Source: Vitellaria paradoxa (Eukaryota; Streptophyta; Magnoliopsida; Ericales; Sapotaceae). From it: a stretch of 64,000 nucleotides of DNA. The first letter of the stretch is position 1. Each line of letters starts with the position of its first letter. Both the position numbers and the translations under genes were made by a program. The stretch is taken from NCBI GenBank assembly GCA_019916065.1, contig CM034241.1, positions 2,510,562 to 2,574,561 of the forward strand. Direction: 5' to 3'. Positions 47,121 to 60,200 of this stretch are shown in pieces. The notes under the pieces are model-generated. The model searched no databases. It saw nothing but the letters and a program-made list of their open reading frames with translations, and was not told where the DNA came from.

Positions 47121-47376
47121 ACCCTTCGGGTGGCCGAGTGGGGTTCAGGAGCGGCTGAAAGGCTTGGTCCGCATGGTTCCAAATTCGATTCTCCTTCGTG
47201 GGGACAGTCTACCGTTATTTGTGGCGGGCTTCTAACAGCCCCTTTGATCGAGTCGGTCAGTAAGGGCTTACCTAGACTGGTTTATCATTCGTGACCCTTT
47301 GCCGATTAGGGTCATAGAACGTACTTCGCCCTGAGCGCACCTCTTACAGGGAAGCGCCTGCGGATTTCCACGTACC
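47121..47376 (+). mobile_element. tRNA-derived SINE with 22-bp target duplication
   Basis: An exact 22-bp direct repeat, beginning AGAAGAAGGGTCGTAGC, flanks the element at 47099-47120 and 47377-47398. Inside are a box-A match, TGGCCGAGTGG, at about 47131 and a box-B-like ATTCGATTC at about 47193, in the RNA polymerase III internal-promoter order. The body is 256 bp, GC-rich for this window and lacks a poly-A tail. A head of this kind followed by a tail unrelated to tRNA is typical of plant SINEs. The identical duplication suggests young age. Confidence 0.85.
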
Positions 47377-47439
47377 AGAAGAAGGGTCGTAGCAAGTCCC
47401 CAGATTCCTTTATTTTCTCGTGAACAAATAGATTAACTT

Positions 47440-48200
47440 ATCTATTTCAATTTAATTATTTTTTAGATAATATTTGAATAATTAATTAAAAATAAAATAT
47501 TATATAAAGAATTAGTTAGATAAACATAAAAATTAATTTTTTAATTTTAATTACTTTAATTTTTTACAATTTTAAAAGTTTAAAAAATTAGATAATCAAT
47601 AAAATTAGATAATTAAAATTAGGTAATTAAAAAATACTCATCAAAAGTTAAAAAAAATAGATAACAGGCGCATTTACAATTCAAAAATTTTTTAGACAAT
47701 TTTATTAATCAATTAAAAAATATTCACGTTTTTTAATTAGTAATTTAAAAGTTTAAAAAAGATTTGATAATAAGTAACCTTGGAATTCAAAAGTTAATTT
47801 TATTTATCAATTAAAAATATTTAGGTTTTTCAAATAAGTTCATTCAAAAGTTTAAAAAATTTTAAATAATAAGTACACTAAGAATTTAAAAATTTTTTAG
47901 ATAATTTTATTAATCAATTAAAACTAAATTTTTTAAGATATGTAATTGAAAAGTTTAAAAAAAATTATATAATAACTCAAAATATTTTAGATAACTTTAT
48001 TTATCAATTACAAATAATATTTTTTTAGATAATTATATTCAAAAGTTAAAAAAAAAAATTAGGCAATAAATGTACTCAAAATTCAGAAGTTTTTTTTTAG
48101 ATAATTTTATTTATCAATTAAAAATATTTAATTTTTTTAAAATATGTAATTGAAAAGTTTTTAAAAAATAAATAATAATTAAAAACTTTTAGATAATTTT
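47440..48200. repeat. Degenerate AT-rich tandem array (~90-110 bp unit)
   Basis: Blocks with the order 'agataattttatttatcaattaaaaat ... attcaaaagtttaaaaaa ... aataat' repeat roughly at 47695, 47804, 47900, 47990, 48100 and 48192. The array resumes at 49741-49925 on the far side of the solo LTR, so it predates that insertion. Confidence 0.7.
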
Positions 48201-49735
48201 TGTTGTCCCAAATAACAACACTAGAGGGGATGAATAGGATTGCTTAAAAATTTTACAAATAAAAATTTCAACCCTAAAACAAATATGTCAAGATGAATAT
48301 GAAATGCACCAAAAAAAATTATTCAATATTTGTGAATGAAGAGTGAGTGCTAGTGTTTGCAATAAATATAACGAGAAAGGAAGAAAAGCAAACACAATCG
48401 ATTTATAGTGGTTCGGCTTCAATGTTGCCTACGTCCACTCCCCCAAGGCCTTTATTGAGATTTCTCCACTATTCTTTGAAGAGCTTATTACACACTAGCT
48501 TCCCAAGGTGCTAGAAACCTTTCCCAAGTGATTTTATCCTCAAATCACTCACATAAAGTCTCTCTCAAAGAAAGTATCTTGTTTTGGTCCTAACACTTGA
48601 ACCAAAACCAATAAGAGCTCACCTAACTCTCACAAATTAAAAGGGCTTTAAATTTTCCTTTCTTACAACAACAATGATGAGTTTAAAACTCAATCAAATC
48701 AAAAATAAACTCTCACAAGTTGAATATGAAAGATGAAGCACAAATGTGAGAAGAAATCACTCTATGTTTGCAAAATTATGGAATTTCTTGTATCTCTTTG
48801 TAAACACTTCTTTCTTGCCTTATTCTTCTTCTTAAATCTGAGTTTGAGGCTCTATTTATAGATGAAAATCTCCAAATGGCCGTTACTAAGTGAAAGACAC
48901 TTTTGCCCTTGAAAGAAATTGAATTTCCTTGCTTCCAATGTTGTCTTTCAAATTCAGATTTTCTGAGATATATTTGTGACCGTTTTTCACGCTCATAACA
49001 TTCAAATCTGACATTGCCTCAGAGTAAAGACTTTGTAAATAGTCAGATATGGCTTCTGAACTGAGACCGGCTTCTAATAGCTTTTTCTGACATTCTGAAT
49101 CTGTGTTTCCCGTTTAAGCTTCCGTTTCGCCAGGACACTTTTAGAATTAGAAGAAATTTAAACTACAAAAGTTATAGCTTTTTGAGTCTTCTTTTCACAC
49201 ACCCAAAATCAGAATTTTTAAAGCTGTAGAGTATGAGTTATGTCTCAAAAACTAAGACTAGCTCCAGAATCTAGAATTAAAAACTTTTCTGTAATGACTA
49301 ATATTCCAACTCATGTTTTGTTATCTTAACGTTAGATCCACAAAAATTTCCCTTTGGTAAAGTTGTAGATATAGAAGTCTAGTTTACTATATTAAAAGTT
49401 CATAATAATTGAACTGTTGGATCTTAAGATATCATCTATATACTGACATATGTCTGATTTCTCTGTTTACCCGAGTTAACCTCTAGTTCAAATCTTCATC
49501 TTATTTTGATTTCTATTACTCCCAACTTTGAAATTCCTTTATTCCATCATCCAAATTATGTGAAAATATCTAAAAAATAATATCAATCTCTTCCAACTCT
49601 ATTATCTTGAATCTATCAAATGAATTATAATATTTCTTATAATGTCTATTTAAAAATTAATTGTGAAAATTTAATTCGATATTTGTTATCATCAAAATCA
49701 ATTATAAAACCAACTTTATAAACCTTCAGCCAACA
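48201..49735 (+). mobile_element. Solo LTR, 1535 bp, ATTTT target duplication
   Basis: Starts TGTTGTCCCAAATAAC and ends CAGCCAACA, so it has TGTTG..CAACA termini. ATTTT flanks both sides (48196-48200 and 49736-49740). There is no ORF, primer site or internal domain, as expected when two LTRs recombine to one. TATA/poly-A-like signals lie at about 48850 (CTATTTATAG). It splits the AT-rich tandem array. The superfamily is not assigned. Confidence 0.8.
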
Positions 49736-49939
49736 ATTTTATTTATCAATTAAGAATAATTACTTTTTTTTAGATAATTTCATTCAAAAGTTTAAAAAAA
49801 TAAATAATAAATATACTTAGAATTTAAAAGTTTAAAAATTATCTAAAAAAACGTAAATAATTTTAATTGATAAATAAGTTCATCCGAATAACTTTTAGAT
49901 AATTTTATTTATCAATTAAAAATAATTAAAAATACAAAA

Positions 49940-50455
49940 GACTGAGACCGAAACAGAGTCCCATTATTGAGGTTAGTGGGAAGAGGAAGACGTGGAAATC
50001 TGACAATTCTAAAGGTGGGTTTGAGCAAAGCCCAATTCTAATTGCGAGGCAAAGATCTGAACAGAGCAAGAATTTGAATGAGCAATGCAAGGAGTTGCTG
50101 AGTGTGTCTGCTAGTGGAATCAAGAGAAACCCTCTTTAGTCAAAGACGAGATTTAAGGTGGGTAATACAGAGCTTAGTGCTTCTGTTGACGGAATTGAGC
50201 GAAGTCCAATTTAAAATGAAGACGACATTTGAAGTTCTTCAATTACAGGCCAGTACCAACTTTGGCTCAGACTTTCGACCCGACTTCAAAACCAGTGCGA
50301 TTCTTCTTCGTCCTCGTCTTCTTTGCCGTCAGAGACTTCGATTTGGGAGTTTTAACGACGGCGGGGTAAAGACGGCTGGAGCGCCGTCGACGATGGTGGC
50401 AGATTGGATCTTCCATCAAGTTACACACACACTAATTTTTTGTGTAAATTTTAAG
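49940..50455 (+). pseudogene. Decayed coding fragment of unknown family
   Basis: One frame (through 49961) reads as protein-like, hydrophilic sequence for about 165 codons, interrupted by four stops (near 50135, 50213, 50231 and 50357). Recognisable stretches include KGGFEQSPILIARQRSEQSK, NLNEQCKELLSVSASGIKRN and SLPSETSIWEF. A repeated phrase of type 'IERSPI / FEQSPI' suggests an internal repeat. GC content is higher than the flanks. I do not recognise the family. Two of the stops could be TGG/CAA/CGA decay, as in an old gene piece. Confidence 0.45.
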
Positions 50456-50469
50456 TATTGGGAAGGGTG

Positions 50470-52926
50470 AACTTGACGTATTAAAAAAAATTTGTGATTG
50501 ATATTATCATTTTAATAGAAACCATAACAGCATATTAAAAAAAAAAAGGAGGTTTATTATGTGTAATTACTTAAATATTTAACGGGTCTATGTGTAATTT
50601 TTAAATATTAAAAAGTTTATATATAATTACTTAAATGTCTAAGAGATTTATGTATAATTTATCTTATTAATAAATTATACTTTTTGTATTACACAGCTAA
50701 ATTATATTATAAGTTTATTTGAAGTGATAAAAAATAAGATAAAATAGAATAATTTGAGATAAATTTTGATTTATAATTTATACAGTAAAATAAAAATTAA
50801 ATAATTTTTTAAAATTTTTAAATAATTTAAAAAATTTACAGCGCGCGGAACGCGCCCATTTTCAGAGGTTTACATGGTTTTGCATGGAAAGTTTGGTCAG
50901 AACAATCAAAGCTTATATGACGTATTTTTCATAGTCTTAATTATCATGGAAAGACGTATATTTTATTCTTGCTGCTACAGGCAACCCAATTGGGGTTGAG
51001 TATAACTGAGTCTAATTAGTACTCTATTATTGACCATTCTCTTTCTCTAATTACTTTAACTGGTACTTTGAATTTTTTTTTTTTGGATTTGAAATTCTAC
51101 AAAATTTAGAAAAATTTAAAAAATTTTTACAAACTTTTATAAGATCAAAATTTATCTATCGCATGAATTACGAAATTATAGCTTTCATATATTCATATTA
51201 ATTTTTATAATTTTAAGTGTCCTTATATGACCGCTAAAATTTAAATAAAATTAATATTTGATGACGGTAACAATTCCAAGTAAGATGTCAAATCATAAAA
51301 GTAGGATTATTTTTTTACGCTACACCCATATGTATTTTTATAACATTTAAATCGTCAAAATTTTAAAATACTCAAAAGAAGCCGCAAGTGCATCAGCATT
51401 AACCCCTACGCGCATCAGCTTTGTCATCATTGAATTAATTAATCAAGTCAAGATCCCAAGTGGGTTGGTAGCATCGGTCAAATTTTCTTCTTAATGAACG
51501 ATTCATATGACCATATTTTGAGTACGTCATGGCCATGAGCCATTGCCTTTTTTTTTTTGGGTTAAATGGCCGATCATGATCTATTGTTTTGGTATTTTTC
51601 TTTTATTTATTAGTTTTTCAAGCAAATCTCTTTAACTTGATATTTCGATGACAGCAATCATTTCTTAGGCTCGTTATGCGTACAAATAGGAACTTTGTGG
51701 TCATTACGATGAACGCGTTGAAGGAATCGTTCAAACGAGTTAAATAGTTGGTAAACTCAACGTCACACTTCTTATATATATATATATATATTAATTAAAA
51801 TTTGCCTTTTCCCGTAGCTTTTAAATATGTTATTTATATTTTTAGGAAATATTCAAAAAAATAAAAATAAGAAAAATTACAAGAATCTAAAAAAAAAAAA
51901 CTATCATAAATAAAAAAGAAAATTAAAATTTGAATAAGAAAAACATATACTAGAGTTGTGGCACTTATTCATTATATTAAAATTCCAGCAAAATAATAGA
52001 TGTATAAATAGAGTAAAAGATATGGCACAATATTTCTGAAAGATTTTGGAATAAAGTTCCAAGGTCACGGAATGGTTCACCAGTAAAATTCATTCATGCA
52101 AGCAACGCAAATTTTGGTTTTCACAAAACTCTTTAAGAATCCAATCTAGAGTCAGATTTTGATTTTCGCAAAACTCTTTGATTCTCCAATCTGGAGTCAG
52201 ATTTTGTGGGGGTGTTCGCGTGAGTCTCGATTTATCCATCGGTTACACAGTTTGCTAGAGGTTATAATAAATCGGTGAGTTCTGGATCACCAAGAATAAA
52301 AAAAAAGAAAAGTTATTTTCTTGGATTTGTGAGAGGAAAAAATAGAAAATAAGGTGGGCACGATTTTTTCAAGATTCTTTTTTATTTTCATATAATCTTC
52401 ACACCATGTTGGAGTTTTTAAATATAAAGCTAAAAATGTCTTATCAACCAACGAAGACAATAATTTTATAATTTTTTTAGGAACCCAAAATTTGTTAATA
52501 AACTTGATATGATTTCATTGTACTGTAAGATTATTTTACATCCACTTTAAATAACAAATGAACATACAATTTTTTTTTTTGTTTGGAAACTTTGAATTAG
52601 ATATTAAACACACCCGCTAGGATGCAGAATATATATATATATATATATATAGAAAACGACTTAGTTGTCTAAGTCAGAACTTAGGTATTGAATCAAAAGA
52701 TAAATGCTAAATAGAAAACAGCATGTCGTTCCCACTTGACTACCCAAAAATTGGCGAATTAATTCAAATTAAAATTGTTGAAAAGTTAAATTAAACTTAG
52801 TAATTAATATCGCAATCCAAAGAATTTCAACTCAGTACAACAAATTCGAAAGAATAAATTACAAATAAAAATAAATAAAACAAAATGAAAATACAAGAAA
52901 AATTACAAATGGTCGGACATCAACTC
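50470..52926. other. Spacer with family B repeats and a two-copy tandem
   Basis: No supported gene. Family B copies lie at about 50715-50850 and 51070-51230. A ~48-bp direct duplication containing 'cacaaaactcttt..atccaatct.gagtcagatttt' lies at about 52113-52205. (AT)n tracts lie at about 51775-51790 and 52630-52650. The laccase 3' UTR should occupy the last part. Confidence 0.55.
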
Positions 52927-55900
52927 TTAACACTGGGGGAGATCTGCCGGGGGCGGAGGCAGCGTAGTCTCCGGTGTTGCCCCATTTTCAACCACAAAAG
53001 CTGTTGCCAGTCCCACCGGCAAGTGCACATCCAAGTGGCAATGTATCAGCCATACACCTGTACACACCAAAGTTTCAATTACATTGGAGTTAACCTATAG
53101 ACAAAAAACGAAAACTGTTATTTAATGAATTAAAGAAATTGAGATATGGACGATGTGTAATGAAATAAAATCATTTTGAAGTTTTCTATGAAATAAGTGG
53201 AAGGGAGTTATTCGGAAAAAGTTTTAATGAGTTACGGAGAAAATTTTGACTTTATCTTAAAATTTGTGGTATCTAATTTTTCATTATTTTTCACTAATTT
53301 AGTGGTGATAGAGTGGTCTGCTGTAAACTGATTAATCGTATATTTGAATCTCATCATTTGAATGGCAAAATGTCACTCCGACGCAATTTATTTATAAATT
53401 TAACACAAGAATAATAGAATGATATTTATATAGTTAATATTACCTGGATTGTTGGCCTGAAATCTGATGGCGGCCCAACCTCCGACCGGCACGGCGATGG
53501 TGTTGCGTATCTGTGGATTAAAGAGATTGAACTTCTGGGGATCATTTTCCGGGTCGTAGTTCCCAAACCCTTGAGCCAGGACGTGGAAATTGAACCCATG
53601 CAGGTGCATGGGATGGTTCTCTACACCCACCAAGGCTGTGTTCTGCATCACCATCTCAACCGTCGAATTGAACCTCAGCTTCTTCACCTTCGTTGACTTC
53701 GTGGTCATTATGATCGACGTGTTGTTGGCATTGTCTAGATTTGTGTAGTCAAACGCCACCGGTGGTTGGTCAGGAAAATCGGTGGTGTAGATCCCGCTGA
53801 CGCCGTCGAAGAAGGCTTCCAACATCGATAACTTGGCAGGGAACTCGAAGGATGCGTTGTTCATGTTCGCAGCTAAGCAAGTGGCATTCCCCCCGCATTC
53901 GGTCAGGCCCAACCCGATTGTGACGAACATTCGCTCGTCCACTTCGAGCGGGACTGCGACCCAGTGGGGCCCATTTTCAAGCCCAGTGAGATTGCTGTAG
54001 AATTTATGGGCCGTTGGCGTGCCAAAGTAGTCAGGAAGGGTCGGCATCAACGGCTCGGGTGACGTGGCGTTCTCGTAGACTATGATGCCGGTGGTGGTTG
54101 TAGCGTCAAACGATACGTTCACCGCCGTGGCATAGGGCCGGGCCGCCATGTAGTAAGTGGCCGGCTGCTGGTCGGCGGTTAGGAGCACGTCGGCAGTCTG
54201 ACCGGGAGCAACCACGACCACTTCGGTGACCATCGGACAAGTGTAAGCGGCGTCGACGGCTACAACGGTCATGTTGTGGTTGGCTATTTTGAAGAAGAGC
54301 TGGTTATTGAGTGCAGCGTTGATGATACGGAGGAGATATGTTTTCCCTTGTTTCACCCTTAGCTTATGCGTACCATCTGAAGAGCATGGATAGAGGTCGC
54401 CTGGCCGGCCGTTGATGGTGAAAGCATCGGAAATGTTCGGTGCGCCGCCGCTGGCGAGTGCTTCGTTCTCCACGTCAACAACATTAGCATTCCACCACTC
54501 ACCTGCGAATCACATGTATCTTAATTAATATCTTAAATCTTTCCAAAGTTAAATTAATCTTGGTCTGATTGGCTAAAAGATTTTTTATTTCTTATTTTTT
54601 TGGTGGAGAACTACAAATGTTACTTCTTTGGTTTTTGGTAAAATACTTATTTTTTTTTGATTTTTTTTCTACTCAATTATAATAGTTTATTTAAGTCAAA
54701 AGTTATTTAAAATTATTAAAAATTATCAAAAGTTTATAAAAAATTATTAAAATTATTAAAATTATTAAAAAATTTATCAAACATTCAAAAATTACAAAAA
54801 AAAAATAATACTATAATTTGCTAATTATTTCATCAAATATATCAAAAATTATAAGTAATAATTTTTGACTAAAAATATTAAAAATTACTCAAATTCAGAC
54901 TTTTAAACAATACTTTTAACAGGGTAAAAAAAAGAAAAAGAATTGAAAAATATAAAATGGGTGGTCGTTAATTATTACCCAAAACAATTGGGAATTCCCT
55001 GTAGGGCTTGGGGAAAGGGTAGGAATGACCGGCTCTGGGGCGGATGATTAGTGCGCCGTAGACGGTGGCGCGGAGCCACCCGACGTGAGCATGCCACCAG
55101 AGAGTCCCTTCCTGCCCGGTGACATTGAACCTGTAAGTATAGCTGTTTCCGGGTCGAATGGGGCATTGAGTTGTATACACGGGTCCATCAGCCCACCCAC
55201 TTAACATCTGTAGAATCCCATGCCTGCATAAATAACAAGGTTAATTTCTATGAGTAGGTGGACATTCAGAATTTATAATAAGTGAGAATAAAATTGAGGT
55301 AAGTGAGAGAAAAAGTAAAAGTATAATTGGAGTAAAATATAAAAAAAATATAATTTAAAAAATAATAAAAGTAATAGAATTTTAATGTAAATTTTCAAAT
55401 CAATAAGGTAATTATTGCCGCTGAATCTTATTTGAGTCCCGCCCATGCCTATGTGCATTGATATATGGATATTAGGACGGAAAATGAATCTGCTCGGCTC
55501 CACTTATTTATTAAATAAATAAGACGAATTTGAATTAAAAAAATTAGATTGATTTTTGCTAATGGTCGCTAAAATTAAAAACTATTATAATATATGTTAA
55601 AGTTTGTTAATTTTGGGACACACTGAAGAATGTTAAAATATTTTAAAAATTTTTTAAAATTTTTAAAAATTATTACTTTTTATCTCATTACACGAATACA
55701 AACCTACAAATTATCTCAATTTTTGTCACTCTAAACACGTTCTTCGTAGGTATGGAAAATGAGTTTTTCAAACTATGATAATTTCAGTTGTCAACATAGA
55801 TATTCAAGGCGGCGGGGTAGACGAAGGCAATTAAAAACCGCTGGAAACTATCCACCAATGTAAAAGTAGAGTAAATTTAATTAGAAAGTCTCTTAGAATG

Positions 55901-56978
55901 TACCAGTGAATGGTGAGGTTATAGGGAGACTTATTGAAGACGTGGACAACAAGGGTGTCGCCCTCGTGAACTCTTATTGTCGGCCCGGGGAGGCGTCCAT
56001 TAACGGCGGTGATCACTTGCCGCTGGCACAGCCGCTGGATGGTCAAGTTTTGAACCTGGAAAAAAGACGACGAAATACACTATGTTATATATATATATAT
56101 ATATGTGATACAAATTTTGTTTCAAGTTTACAGTGCGTTCAACGCGCAGAAAAATATAAAAGTATTTTAAAAATTATTTAATTTTTTTATTTACTGTACA
56201 AATTACGAATATATAAATTATTTTAAATTATCTCATTTTTAATTATTTTAAACGCCGTTAATATATATGTAATATGTATTGTAAGTGATTCAAGGGTTAA
56301 ATAATGTTGACATATATTATATGTCAACAAATAATAAACAATACCGTTTAAGTTTGTGTGTGCGTGCGTTCGTGTCTCATTTGCATGGGCAAGTGAAAAT
56401 GGGGTGGGAACTAGTGAAATAAGTGGTTTTAAATACATTATTTCACTATTAGCATATGTCATTTAAAATAGAGAGGATGTAACAGTAAATTAATTTGCAT
56501 ATTTTCTTACTCCACAAGAACAATGTTGACAAATTTGGCTTTATGTGATAATTTCCTACAAGTTTCAAGAGAGCTAGCACTGCTTTGAAAACCAGGATAT
56601 GAAAGTTGATAAATCTTTTACCAAAAATCTCCTCGAGAAAACCTTTTATTTATACTATTATTTTCATGCAAATCCTGTGGGAGCAAATGGAAAAATAGAA
56701 CTGGGAGCTAATTAATTAATTGGTTTAATTATCTTCCCTATATGCATGAAATTAACCAAATTTAACCAGAAAACCATGCATGCTAGCTAGCTAATACGAC
56801 CAGAAACAAACAAAGAAAAAAAAAATACTTAAGAAGGACAAATAATGATACAAAATAGGGGAAAAAAAGAAAAAAGATGGATTACGTGAAAAGAGTGCTC
56901 CACAACTTCAGCAGAAGCACCCGAAAAAGCCAGAAGAGCTAAAGCGCAAGCCAGCAAGAACACAGCCCGAGGTGCCAT
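52927..56978 (-). CDS. LAC: Laccase (multicopper oxidase), secreted
   Basis: Exons on the minus strand: 56886-56978, 55904-56055, 54979-55223, 53444-54502 and 52927-53057. They sum to 1680 nt, a 559-aa protein, typical for plant laccases, with all junctions in frame. A signal peptide of about 23 residues ([19 protein letters not shown]) leads to the cell wall, where laccases oxidise monolignols and other phenols with O2. Copper ligands are visible: HWHG (81-84), WWHAH (124-128), HPMHLHG (near 460) and [12 protein letters not shown] (522-533), with Leu at the axial T1 position, as in other plant laccases. The usual Trp after LP is Val here. Many N-glycosylation sites (NMT, NVS, NAT, NNT, NST) are present. 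A microRNA397 site lies in exon 4. The 1059-bp exon 4 probably fuses exons separate in many relatives. Confidence 0.96.
54304..54324 (-). promoter_or_regulatory. microRNA397 target site in laccase exon 4
   Basis: The plus-strand sequence equals plant miR397 (U-C-AUUGAGUGCAGCGUUGAUG) at 20 of 21 positions, differing only at miRNA position 2. The transcript is therefore almost perfectly complementary, including the cleavage positions 10-11. It encodes the conserved INAALN segment, the known target position in plant laccases. Expected outcome: cleavage of the mRNA when miR397 is high, as in copper shortage. Confidence 0.85.
54580..54925. mobile_element. MITE-like repeat (family A) in laccase intron 3
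   Basis: Iterated 'aaaagttattaaaaattatcaaaag' words, opening 'ggagaactacaaatgttac' and closing 'actcaaattcagacttttaaac'. It makes up most of the intron 54503-54978. Family B copies occupy parts of intron 2 (about 55600-55745) and intron 1 (about 56125-56250), so three of the four laccase introns carry such repeats. Confidence 0.45.
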
Positions 56979-57185
56979 GCCCAATGTTGACATATATAAG
57001 ATATATATATATATAATAGGATATATATATATATATATATATAGAAATATTCTAGAAATAATCTAACACCCAAGATTTATGAAAAGAAGTAGAAACGAAG
57101 AGAAGCAGCTTAATCGCTTTTCGTTTGTTTGAGAAGTTCTCAATAGATTAATCTTCTTAGAAAGTGTGGCTATATGAACACATAT

Positions 57186-57224
<39 letters not shown>

Positions 57225-60200
57225 GTGGAGATCTTCTGTGTTTGCTCCGTGTCTCCTTTCCAATAGATTCATGCAGATATATATAATGGCTTTCATGTAG
57301 ACGAAGTCTTAACCTTCTCCGCGCTTGCGTGAGAATAAGAGTATTAAGAACCAATCTGTTTTGACGAGGAACTGCTGCTGCTTTGAACGTGTTAACTGAA
57401 ACTTTCTTGTCTACCAGCAGCTTGAATCAGCCATCGAATAATAAAAAATTATAGAATCCATTTCTAGCCAATGTAAGTATTTTGAATTTAGATAATCTTT
57501 TTGACTTGTCTCGTTCTTCTGTTTTATTTATTCTATAGTCTTGGGATTAGTTAAGTTCTCTGCTAATATCGTTTGTATAATTAAGCAAAGAGATTTCAAG
57601 ATTATTACTCGTTACCTAACCATGAGTATATTTTCCTAGGAAACATGTGAACTACAATATATAGTTGAATGAGTAATGAAGCCCTGGAAGAGCAACTTGA
57701 TTTGCAGAAACTCGGTAATTAACACGCTTAATTAGGTGACAAAGAGAGATAATTAACAACACAGAGTACTACCTAATTTAATTGATCATTTTTGAGTTTA
57801 TATGTTATAATAATAATGCCATGCATGTTCTCATGTTGAATGATACATGTGGTTATATAAATTCGTATAACTTTGTAAAAGTAAGTGGTCTCGTGTTCTA
57901 TATAATGAGTAGAAAATTTAAATTTTATATTATTGAATTTGTATTTATAAGAATTTATAAAATTTTATATATTTTTTTTAACTACAAATGGTGCCAATAT
58001 CGACGCTGAGCCCTGGAATGAAAGTGATTTCTGATGTTCTGGGTTGACTTTTATTTGATGTCGTATTCAACACGCAGCTGGACTGGGCAGCTTAATTATT
58101 AAATAAACAATTAATAAATGAGATTAATTGATTTTTAAAAAAATAATTAAACCAAGAGAAATTATAAATTAAATGTTTCCAAAGTTTCTATCCAATCCCT
58201 GTGTTTTCAATTACTAGCGACAAAAAAAAAACTGTACCTTAATGAATTCTCCAGTTAGATTTGATTTATAATTAATTGTTAATTACTTTAAAAGTTCGCT
58301 GCCAACCCTTGCTAGCTCCACTAAAAAATTCGGACGGTAGAAAAACCAGCAAGCAAGGTTCTCATTAAATCCATATGGCAAAATAAAATTGCATATGTCT
58401 TTTCTATTCCAATCTTTATTGGAAGTTGACAGCTAAATCAAATTAAATGTAATTTATTCAACCAATTTAATGTTGTGTTTCCAAGACTTCCTGGGTTTTA
58501 TCATGTATGCTGTACTTTTCAATCAGTGCTATTTGATTTTTTTTTTTTTTTACCAGTATCAACGAGTTTATTAAGAGTGAAAATGGATCGGACATTTTTT
58601 CAAATTATTCAAATTTAGCTTGAAAAAAATTTAGTTCAAACTTAATTTGTGATTAAAATTGACTAAAATCAATTTCTAACTTGTGTGGCTTGTTTAGAAT
58701 CGAGATCGAATTTAAAAAAGTTTGACTCAAAAACTCATGAGCAAGTTGAATGGGATAATATATATATATATGTATATATATATATATTGTAATTTTTTTT
58801 ATATTTTTAATAATAATTTTATTATATTTTATATTTAAACGGCATCGTTTTGATTCAATTGGGTTATTTTGAAACTGATCTCGAGTTTAAATTCTACTTT
58901 ATCAAGTCAAGTTTAAACTCGAATCCAATATAAATAGTTTGAGCTGAGGTTGAATAAGTTAAAATTTGGTTCAGCTCAACTCAGTTTGTTTCCATTCTAG
59001 TGTTAACAACATATAAGTTAAATTATATTATTTTTTCTTATATCGATATATATATATTTTGTAGTTAGAAAAACATCTCTCGTGTTTGAAAAATTATTCT
59101 AATATTTTTTATTTTAAAGTTTTCTTGACAAATTACCCCAAATATTTATAAAGTCTCATTAATATCATATAAATTCTATATCTATGAAGTAATTCCTAAC
59201 ATGTTGTTGTGTATTTTTGGTTACCGAGCTGGGTAGGTTTTCAATGCGCATGTGAAGCTTGGAATCAGTCTGGACCTGAATAGGATCCCTTAATTAGAAA
59301 TAAAGAAAGTGGTTGTTTCCATGAATAACTAATTGAATTATTCAAACTAAGAAAGACAAAGAATTAGCCAAAAACCGGAGGGGAAACCACAAAAGAAAAT
59401 AAGATTAAAGAGCTAAAAAAAAAAAAAAGAAGGAATCGAATTCAACAATAACGAGTGGCGGCTAGTAATTTTTTAATGTGCCATGCCTCTCTCTTGATGT
59501 GGGCGGCTGAGTATACTATTTCAAAGAATTGAGTAATCATCATTTAAATTATTTTAGCCGGTGGCCATTATAATGATATGTACATATTGGTATCGAGAAG
59601 GCTTCTTAGGAAAGAAGTAAAGCAATTAATTAATAAAACAATTAAACAAAGTAATTAATGTAAATCATTTTGTGTTTAATTAATTACTTAGGTGGTATTT
59701 GGTTTACTTTTTTGTTTTCCGTTTTTTATTTTTATTTTATGTGTTAAAAATTTCAAAACGGAGGAACAAAAAATATTCTGTTTTCCGTATCTTGAGATTT
59801 TCTTTATTTTGGGGTTAAAAATCCTCAAAATATACTGTTTTCTTTATTTTTAAAGGTGTAAAATAAAAAATGAGCTCTAAATAGAAAATAGAAAATAAAA
59901 ATAGAAAATAAAAAATAAAAAAAACAAATCAAATGATTAATAGTTAATGTGATGATTTGAAACAATGTGAGCATACAAAGTTAGTTATTTTACTAAACCA
60001 TTTTTTCGCCGGCTTTGCAAAATCATCGCATTTGTAGTATGCGTGTATTTTTCCGTTTATGGACATACATGACATGGTATATAGTGTGATGTGAAAATTT
60101 TCAAACTAAGCAATCACACAAAATGATGTAAAAGATTAATGAAAACTTTTTTACATGGAGAAAACCTTTTATTATAAATTTCACTATTAACGGATTATAA

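Noticed and set aside
47121..47376. Functional tRNA gene
   Set aside because: Box A and box B are present, but they are further apart than in a normal tRNA, no acceptor stem pairs, and the unit is 256 bp with target duplications, so it is a SINE.
50102..50470. 122-aa open frame overlapping the decayed fragment
   Set aside because: The protein-like signal is in another frame of the same strand; this frame looks like chance openness.
57063..57354. Minus-strand open frames upstream of laccase
   Set aside because: They translate the (AT)n microsatellite (Ile-Tyr repeats).
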